38,166 bases of DNA from a virus. The stretch lies in IMG/VR virus record IMGVR_UViG_3300017709_000009, positions 1 to 38,166 of that record; one strand, 5' to 3'. Each line of letters opens with the position of its first letter. Positions within the stretch are counted from its first letter, which is position 1. Under the pieces are notes generated by a model that saw only the letters and a list, made by a program, of their open reading frames with translations, did no database searches and had not been told where the DNA came from. Positions 33,301-38,166 of this stretch are shown one piece after another. Position numbers and translations under genes: made by a program.

Positions 33301-35104
33301 ACAATTTCCTTTGTTAACTATAGATGCTACAGGTTCTTTAGTAGAAATAGGGGCTACTGGTTCAGTACCTTCAACACCTTCTCAACTTAGTGCTAGTTAT
33401 GAAACCACAGCTAGTGCAGATGGAATATATGTCTTTAGTGGGTTAAATATCAGTAATAATTTTTCTTCAGCATTTCCTCGAATTAGAATATACTCAGGAA
33501 GTACATTAGTAACTGCTTCATTTGGGGATATAAATCTTCTTGGCGCTGGATCTACCCACACTGGAATATTATTGGCATCTAGTCCTATTGGTAATGATAC
33601 AAATACATTACCCACAAATAATTCAGTTGAAGTAGGGTATTTTAAAGCAGGCGATTCTATGAAAATAGAATTAGATGCTGTAGAGTCGGATGGTAATACA
33701 TTAAAACCCACTCCCTCAACTGAATCTGCTAGTTTTGCACAATTAGGTGTATATTATATTACATCAAGTACCCAAGTGCTTGATCAAGAAGCTACATTAC
33801 CTAATTTTTTACCAGCATATAATAAACTCCAAATACAAAGCCCCCATACTAGTTTTCCCTTCACCACAGGGAATCTTACAGCTAGTATAGTAAGTACTAG
33901 TACTAATGTTGTATATGCTACTATAGATCAACATTTATTTATTACAGCTTCGGCCCCTTCAACTCAATCAAACACATTTATAAATGTTCCTTTTGTAGTT
34001 GAAAAAACATATGATTTTAGTGCTAATTCAAGATATATAATTTCTCAGTCTTTAAACTATAATTTTACTAATGGTAATAAATTAATTTGGAGAATTGCCA
34101 GAACAGAAGACGAAGGAACCTTAAGTAATATACTTGACCACAATTACGATTTTATATCGGATAGTAATAATATTTTCAGTAGTGAAAATCAATGGGTAAC
34201 AGCATCAGCTACTATAGATACTACCACTGGTGGTGAATATAAATCCCAATTCTTGTTATATAATCTTGTCCCTAATTATACTGATAATGCCTCTGTAGGA
34301 GACTTTTTAAAGTTAGCTAGTGCCTCCTTAGAAGAATATAAACCTTCAAATAGTATAGTTCGCACAGGGGGTCAATTATTTGATTCATCTAGTTTAGTAA
34401 AAATTAAATTAAAAATATCAGATAACACACCACCATTTAATGTGGGTAGTACAAACCCCCAAACTTATACTTCAACCTCTATAGAGGAAAATCCACCCTC
34501 TACTGATGAATTTACAGTCCAAAATCCATCACTTATTCAATTAAATTCTCCCATATTAGTAATAGATGGTGGTGAAATCACAGGATCTAGAGATAATGAA
34601 TATAATTACTACAAGTATACATCTTCATTAAATGTAATAAGTGGCTTTAATAATGCTATGGAAGGTGGTATTCTAAATAATTTAGGAGCCTATTCTAATG
34701 CATTTAATATAAATACCGCCACTTCTAATACAATGTCTGTTGATAATGAAGTATTATTATTAGAAAATACCACTGCCAATGTTAATTATGTAACAGATAG
34801 TAATATAGATAATTTTAACCTTCAGTTTAAAAATAGTCATTTAATATTTGAGCATGAATATCAATGTACTGTTGGAGAAGATGAGTATAATTTTACACTA
34901 AATCCTTCAGCTAGAATACAGAAAAATACTACAGAAGATGGAGAATTAGCTAATTTTGCAACTGGTTCAAATTTTAAACCATATGTAACTACTATTGGTT
35001 TATATAACGAAGAAGGAGAGTTATTAGTAATAGGTAAATTAGGTCAACCAATTAAAATGTCGGATGAAACCGATACCACATTTATTGTAAGATTCGATAC
35101 ATGA
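30305..35104 (+). CDS. Giant tail-fiber-like protein with LamG/lectin domain
   Basis: 1599 residues. The N-terminus (MFVYKKLKASDVSRTPFEAH) is probably the virion attachment end. Residues about 210-395 form a LamG/concanavalin-like domain: SGYVKSPHSNNINFGSNQDF, FTISFYYKTP, YHIACVKTGSNLHIYLNGNL, ANLYIGNRGG and GNISQLMIFNKGL. Then come several Ser/Thr/Asn-rich beta domains with no enzyme motif, and a C-terminal module shared with the preceding gene. It is the best candidate for host glycan or surface recognition. Its stop overlaps the next ATG (ATGA at 35101-35104). Confidence 0.75.
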   Translation: MFVYKKLKASDVSRTPFEAHKQYNITANNTSSLGIDFFSARFSSESKDLFSLNDPNETKKYFQLDKFYYNKDFGNNIGGLEYEDQETRLYKELNIISIPQGLFGSGIQKSTLNLFETYIDDSKGNLYDSSIALTNYPTDKERVLYIAPVKGFKLSNLNKDYNTGYSIVNAPSTLDKVIYDDSLYLNTVEYISSSITHLSDLNCTGINLESGYVKSPHSNNINFGSNQDFTISFYYKTPTLSGTKYLIAKSYSKTVINSPENGNTRITGSLQPTEIDAGTSYPFEVYLTDNQINFARADQDITSLATSSAVLSDDTLYHIACVKTGSNLHIYLNGNLTGSDSDNTNITKNKANLYIGNRGGTRSEYNSAGGNISQLMIFNKGLNNTQISNVSSSITGLPYIGNVFYENGLITITSPKFTNTLGNINESAYGQVTIGPTYGVPSDFDLRVLKSEGGIIFSSSFRAYEFSLEEDNVFSDTLYNTIDFQNTGSLGSFISSSNQTGDSVVGNFSLFEPQPSQERSETFSITAFKTFPQHNGGIYNTPQTVDILSTSQFLHPSSSTGGFNPTDSTNIEAKTTVWAVSASESSTLVNTNIKASASQFLIDESFPTSDSSISDTEFSYDQNTANSGALYINNYAIDGLVLTGSLNNMPNYLGFIKNTVGVSGINANGDTRIGIPIGGTSGGGNGFINFRDGGYTLLNANADIQIVDVPEGSNASLSFKMTPKFTNSDSGTFKQVTYKIRSGSVVIASDSATIPFATTPLSVTPLTVTRFISASDEYDMTIDMGGDPSLEMTEATLEVISQLPEEGKLNKVALINNSIVLDDRDNDRTKKYTVQIDEIHTSASNQATGPNFNSITEGTLKITLERVFQGVATNITSSLYGPATVSGSFFKFIDLDNIDGNGTINTHLSYLRTKIELIDTSSENTLQAFSPGEGFYIKNFRVKEISGSIIAQTTANLGSSTSFITNEPVPYMNTLGPVSEYTNSTFNITSVTSPTQIVSQFPLLTIDATGSLVEIGATGSVPSTPSQLSASYETTASADGIYVFSGLNISNNFSSAFPRIRIYSGSTLVTASFGDINLLGAGSTHTGILLASSPIGNDTNTLPTNNSVEVGYFKAGDSMKIELDAVESDGNTLKPTPSTESASFAQLGVYYITSSTQVLDQEATLPNFLPAYNKLQIQSPHTSFPFTTGNLTASIVSTSTNVVYATIDQHLFITASAPSTQSNTFINVPFVVEKTYDFSANSRYIISQSLNYNFTNGNKLIWRIARTEDEGTLSNILDHNYDFISDSNNIFSSENQWVTASATIDTTTGGEYKSQFLLYNLVPNYTDNASVGDFLKLASASLEEYKPSNSIVRTGGQLFDSSSLVKIKLKISDNTPPFNVGSTNPQTYTSTSIEENPPSTDEFTVQNPSLIQLNSPILVIDGGEITGSRDNEYNYYKYTSSLNVISGFNNAMEGGILNNLGAYSNAFNINTATSNTMSVDNEVLLLENTTANVNYVTDSNIDNFNLQFKNSHLIFEHEYQCTVGEDEYNFTLNPSARIQKNTTEDGELANFATGSNFKPYVTTIGLYNEEGELLVIGKLGQPIKMSDETDTTFIVRFDT

Positions 35105-35526
35105 TAGTACCAAATAGTTATGAAGAATTTCCAGAAGGTACATATGGGTATGTTTATCAAACAACCCACATCCCCACTGGTAAAAAATATATTGGTAAAA
35201 AATCGCTAATATATAATTTAAAGAAAAAATTAGGTAAAAAAGAACTAGCACTCCACGAGGGTAAAGGTCGACCACCTAAATTTAAAATGGTTCAAAAAGA
35301 AAGCGATTGGAAAACCTATTATGGTTCACACCAATTTATTAAGGAAGAAGTTAAAAAAGGTAATCAAGCTGATTTTAAACGTGAAATACTCCAACCAGCT
35401 TTCTCAAAAAAGGAACTAACTTATTTAGAAAATAAATATCTATTTAGTTTAGAGGTTTTAGAAAGTAATGAATATTTAAACGACAACATTGAAGGACGAT
35501 ATTTTAAGAAGGATTTTGATATTTGA
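35101..35526 (+). CDS. GIY-YIG-like endonuclease-fold protein
   Basis: 141 residues. YGYVYQTTHIPTGKKYIGKK (about 14-33) has the paired motifs of the GIY-YIG family (here GYVY and KYIG), followed by WKTYYGSHQFIKEEV, FKREIL and LTYLENKYLF, in which E may be the metal-binding glutamate. The segment order is that of Seg-like phage endonucleases, though the first motif is not a perfect GIY. It is coupled to the fiber gene by ATGA and to the primase by TTGA. It could be a free-standing homing endonuclease or a domesticated nuclease. Confidence 0.7.
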   Translation: MIVPNSYEEFPEGTYGYVYQTTHIPTGKKYIGKKSLIYNLKKKLGKKELALHEGKGRPPKFKMVQKESDWKTYYGSHQFIKEEVKKGNQADFKREILQPAFSKKELTYLENKYLFSLEVLESNEYLNDNIEGRYFKKDFDI

Positions 35527-36470
35527 GCTCCCCTTCGTACCTTGGGAATATGAAGGAAGATCAATTGGTATATTTGCTCGAAAGTCTCCTAGGAAGAAGC
35601 AAAACAGCCCGAGGAGGAGACGAAGCAGTTTTTACATGTCCCAACTGTAATCACCATAAGAAAAAATTAACCCTAAATAAATTAACCCAAAAATACCAAT
35701 GTTGGGTTTGTGGGTTTAAGGGAGCTAGAGCGTTACAACTCCTTAAATTTATTAAGGCCCCATATACAGCGTTTCAAGAACTACAGAGTATTGATACCCA
35801 GTATAGTTTTAAAACCAAACGGGTAGAAAAACCTAAAGACCAACTTCAATTACCTGAAGGGTTTACTACATTAATTAAAGGTAAAGGCTTAACTAGAGAT
35901 AAGGCATACCATTATTTGTTATCTAGGGGGGTTACTGCCCAAGATGTGGTTAAATATAATATAGGGTATATTGAAAATGGCCCTTTAAATAATTTTATTA
36001 TTATCCCTAGTTATGATAGAAACGGTTTTCTAAATTATTGGGTTGGACGTTCATTTGACCCAGATGCATACCATAAACATAAATTGCCCCCTACATCAAA
36101 AGATATTATTGGGTTTGATATGTTAGTTAATTTTAATTTACCTTTAATTTTATGTGAAGGTGCATTTGATGCTATAGCACTTAAACGTAACGCTATACCT
36201 TTATTTGGTAAACGTATTAGTAAAACTTTATATAAAGAACTTGTTAGAAGTAAAGTAAAACAAATATATCTTGCTCTAGACCAGGATGCTATTAATGATT
36301 CCCTTAAATATGCTAAGGAACTTATGGCATATGGTAAAGAAATATTTTTATTAGAGCTCCAAGATAAAGATCCAGGTGAAATAGGATTTACTGAAATGAC
36401 ACACATCCTACAAAATGCAAAACCACTAACTTTCCAAGGCTTAGTAGAAAAGAAAATCTTGTATCAATAA
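35523..36470 (+). CDS. DNA primase, T4 gp61-like
   Basis: 315 residues from a TTG start that overlaps the previous stop (TTGA); an in-frame ATG at 35550 (MKEDQLVYLLESLLG) is a good alternative start. An N-terminal zinc finger is seen as CPNCNHHKKKLTLNK...YQCWVCGFKG. A TOPRIM domain follows with LILCEGAFDAIALKRNAIP (E metal site) and YLALDQDAIND (DxD). These make short RNA primers for lagging-strand synthesis with the replicative helicase. Length is near that of T4 gp61 (342). Confidence 0.88.
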   Translation: MSSPSYLGNMKEDQLVYLLESLLGRSKTARGGDEAVFTCPNCNHHKKKLTLNKLTQKYQCWVCGFKGARALQLLKFIKAPYTAFQELQSIDTQYSFKTKRVEKPKDQLQLPEGFTTLIKGKGLTRDKAYHYLLSRGVTAQDVVKYNIGYIENGPLNNFIIIPSYDRNGFLNYWVGRSFDPDAYHKHKLPPTSKDIIGFDMLVNFNLPLILCEGAFDAIALKRNAIPLFGKRISKTLYKELVRSKVKQIYLALDQDAINDSLKYAKELMAYGKEIFLLELQDKDPGEIGFTEMTHILQNAKPLTFQGLVEKKILYQ

Positions 36471-36498
36471 TTAATATGTATTAATAAACTATAGTTTA

Positions 36499-38166
36499 AT
36501 GAAAATAGCTTTATTGCCGGGTGGATTTAAACCACCTCATTTAGGTCATTATAATATGGCAAAATATTTAGCGGATTTTGCCGATAAAGTTATAGTTCGT
36601 ATTGGGCAAAAAGAAAGAGAGGGTATAGGGTCTAAATTAGCTTTAGAAGTATGGAATTTTTATAAAGAGTTTGATCCTGACTCACGTGCTAAAAAATTAA
36701 TTATAAGTGTAGCACAATCACCTTCTCCTGTAAAAGATGTGTATGATTTTGTAGAAACAATAGCCCCTGAAGGATCTACAGTTATTTTAGGTATGGGTGA
36801 AAAAGATGCTAAAGATGGGCGTTATAATAATATCCCTAAATTTGCTGAACCTCGCAATATTAATGCAGAAATTGAATTAGTTCCACCACAAGCCGGGGGT
36901 ATTTCAGGTACTCGTATGAGAGAAATTATTAAATCTAATAATAAAAAAGAATTTTTTAAATATATTCCAGAATTTTTACCCGAAGAAATTAAAGAAGAAC
37001 TTTGGACTAAACTAGTAGATAGTACTATGCCTACTAAGGTAGATGAAATGATGATGGGTACTATGAATAGAGAGGAAATGGCCAAACATATGGCTAATAT
37101 GAAAAAGTTACGTAAATTCTTTTCTAAACAAGGAGACCAAATGTATCAAATTCCTGATAAGTTAACCAAAGGATTACGCAGAAAATTATATGAAGGTAGC
37201 AAATATGATGAAGGTACTGTAAAGATACAACGCCTTATATTTACTGAATTTAAAGACCAATTAGGTAAGTCTTTTAAAAACAAAGAATGGTCTGAATATT
37301 GGTTAGAGGGACCAGAATATGTGATATTTTTTGATATAGGTGTAGAATTTATACCTAAAAAAATGTTAATCCCATATTCCATAGAAGGTGATGCCGGTGA
37401 GGATGATATACAAATCAAAATTACCTATAATCCCGAATCATTCCCTGAATCATTTAATGACCTTAATGCAGAAATTAAAGAAACAGTAAGACACGAATTA
37501 GAACACTTAGCTCAATATAATTTTCCTAATAAAGAATCATTTGAAAAATATAAAGGTAAAATACCATTTTATAAATATCTCATTTTAAACCATGAAACCC
37601 CAGCATTTGTTAGAGGCTTAAATAAAAGAGCTAAATTTAAAAAAATTAGTTTAAGTGCTGCATTTGAAGAATTTTTTGATGATTTTGTAGATCAATTTAA
37701 GAGTGAAGATGAAATTAACACTGTAAGACAAACTTGGACTAATTACGCTCAAGAAAATCTACCGGGGGTTAATTTAAAAGAAGGTGATACCTACGAAAAA
37801 ATGGCTGCTAAAGGTAAAAAAGCGGGCAATTTAAAACAGGGTACAGTTAGAAAACGTTTAAATATCCCTAAAGGCGAAAAGATACCTTTATCATTAATCA
37901 ATAAAGAGTTATCACGTCTTAAAAAAATGGATAAAAGGAGTGCTAAAAATCAAAAATATTATAAAGCACTTACATTAGCTAAGACGCTGAAAACTACAAC
38001 TCATAAAGAAAACATAGACCCTAAAGCTCAAAAGAAACATAAAGGTAAAGCTGCCCCCTATGGTTCCGCTTATGAACCCGTAGATGAAAATTTCCCACCA
38101 TATAAGGCAAACCAAGTATCCCAAGTTAGATATAAAGCAAGCGATACATTTACTAACGATCGTAAA
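36499..38166 (+). CDS. Nucleotidylyltransferase and metallopeptidase-like fusion (3' end outside window)
   Basis: An open frame of 556 codons from ATG 36499 to the window edge. Residues 1-145 are a HIGH-type nucleotidylyltransferase: LPGGFKPPHLGHYNMA with H14-L-G-H17, and ISGTRMR (135-141), the T/HxGH and ISxTxxR motifs of NMN/cytidylyl transferases. A helical linker follows. Near 320-345, VRHELEHLAQYNF supplies an HExxH zinc motif (332-336). A basic C-terminal region contains AAKGKKAGNLKQGTVRKR and KNQKYYKALTLAKTLK. The transferase could act in NAD metabolism or capping; the peptidase could process phage or host proteins. It follows the primase after a 28-base gap. Confidence 0.8.
   Translation, partial: MKIALLPGGFKPPHLGHYNMAKYLADFADKVIVRIGQKEREGIGSKLALEVWNFYKEFDPDSRAKKLIISVAQSPSPVKDVYDFVETIAPEGSTVILGMGEKDAKDGRYNNIPKFAEPRNINAEIELVPPQAGGISGTRMREIIKSNNKKEFFKYIPEFLPEEIKEELWTKLVDSTMPTKVDEMMMGTMNREEMAKHMANMKKLRKFFSKQGDQMYQIPDKLTKGLRRKLYEGSKYDEGTVKIQRLIFTEFKDQLGKSFKNKEWSEYWLEGPEYVIFFDIGVEFIPKKMLIPYSIEGDAGEDDIQIKITYNPESFPESFNDLNAEIKETVRHELEHLAQYNFPNKESFEKYKGKIPFYKYLILNHETPAFVRGLNKRAKFKKISLSAAFEEFFDDFVDQFKSEDEINTVRQTWTNYAQENLPGVNLKEGDTYEKMAAKGKKAGNLKQGTVRKRLNIPKGEKIPLSLINKELSRLKKMDKRSAKNQKYYKALTLAKTLKTTTHKENIDPKAQKKHKGKAAPYGSAYEPVDENFPPYKANQVSQVRYKASDTFTNDRK

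Noticed and set aside
36035-36406. Reverse-strand frame opposite the primase TOPRIM domain
   Set aside because: Shadow of a conserved domain; Ser/Leu-rich composition typical of antisense frames here.

Overview
This window looks like part of a large, AT-rich, T4-like (contractile-tailed) phage genome whose host is probably a marine member of the Bacteroidetes/Flavobacteriia. The phage call rests on a T4-type late module: a gp55-like late sigma factor, a baseplate spike carrying a peptidase domain, gp25-like and gp6-like wedge proteins, giant tail/fiber proteins and a gp61-like primase. The host call rests on signal peptides ending in AQ/SQ, a type IX secretion (T9SS) C-terminal sorting domain, Cys-rich repeats of a kind I know from marine Bacteroidetes, phage-encoded outer-membrane barrels, few clear Shine-Dalgarno sites, and two TTTG-N20-TATCTT promoter-like elements that resemble Bacteroidetes promoters. 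All credible genes are on the + strand and tightly packed, many with TAATG, ATGA or TTGA overlaps. No intergenic stretch exceeds 300 bases, and I found no tRNA, rRNA, insertion sequence or CRISPR array.

Layout. (1) 1-1840: a partial ORF, a nucleotidyltransferase-fold protein, thyX and a DUF5675-like protein, closed by a strong intrinsic terminator at 1862-1889. (2) 1941-10807: an envelope/lysis/accessory block. It holds a small exported barrel-like protein, a metallopeptidase-VWA protein, two small proteins (one membrane-anchored), an exported thioredoxin-fold protein lacking CxxC, a 1067-residue T9SS-type exported repeat protein, a 347-residue outer-membrane barrel, a holin-like protein, an SNase-type nuclease and a GH16 glycosidase. 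(3) 10840-12920: three conserved-looking phage proteins, one with a PD-(D/E)XK-like core. (4) 13006-15625: small proteins, an HD-fold protein that has lost its metal ligands, a membrane-anchored protein and the late sigma factor. (5) 15597-35104: the tail/baseplate module. (6) 35101-38166: a GIY-YIG-like protein, the primase, and an incomplete nucleotidyltransferase-metallopeptidase fusion running off the end.

How they may work together. The sigma factor would direct late transcription of the tail genes; a recurring TATATTTAT element lies just upstream of several late genes and is a candidate recognition site. The M15 peptidase on the spike would cut peptidoglycan at entry. The GH16 enzyme, holin-like proteins and SNase would act on host polysaccharide, membrane and DNA. 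The most unusual part is 4832-9440: three exported proteins with overlapping or near-overlapping genes, one of them apparently addressed to the host's own T9SS for surface display. This suggests the infected cell surface is remodelled, for example for superinfection exclusion, receptor masking or aggregation. That role is inference.
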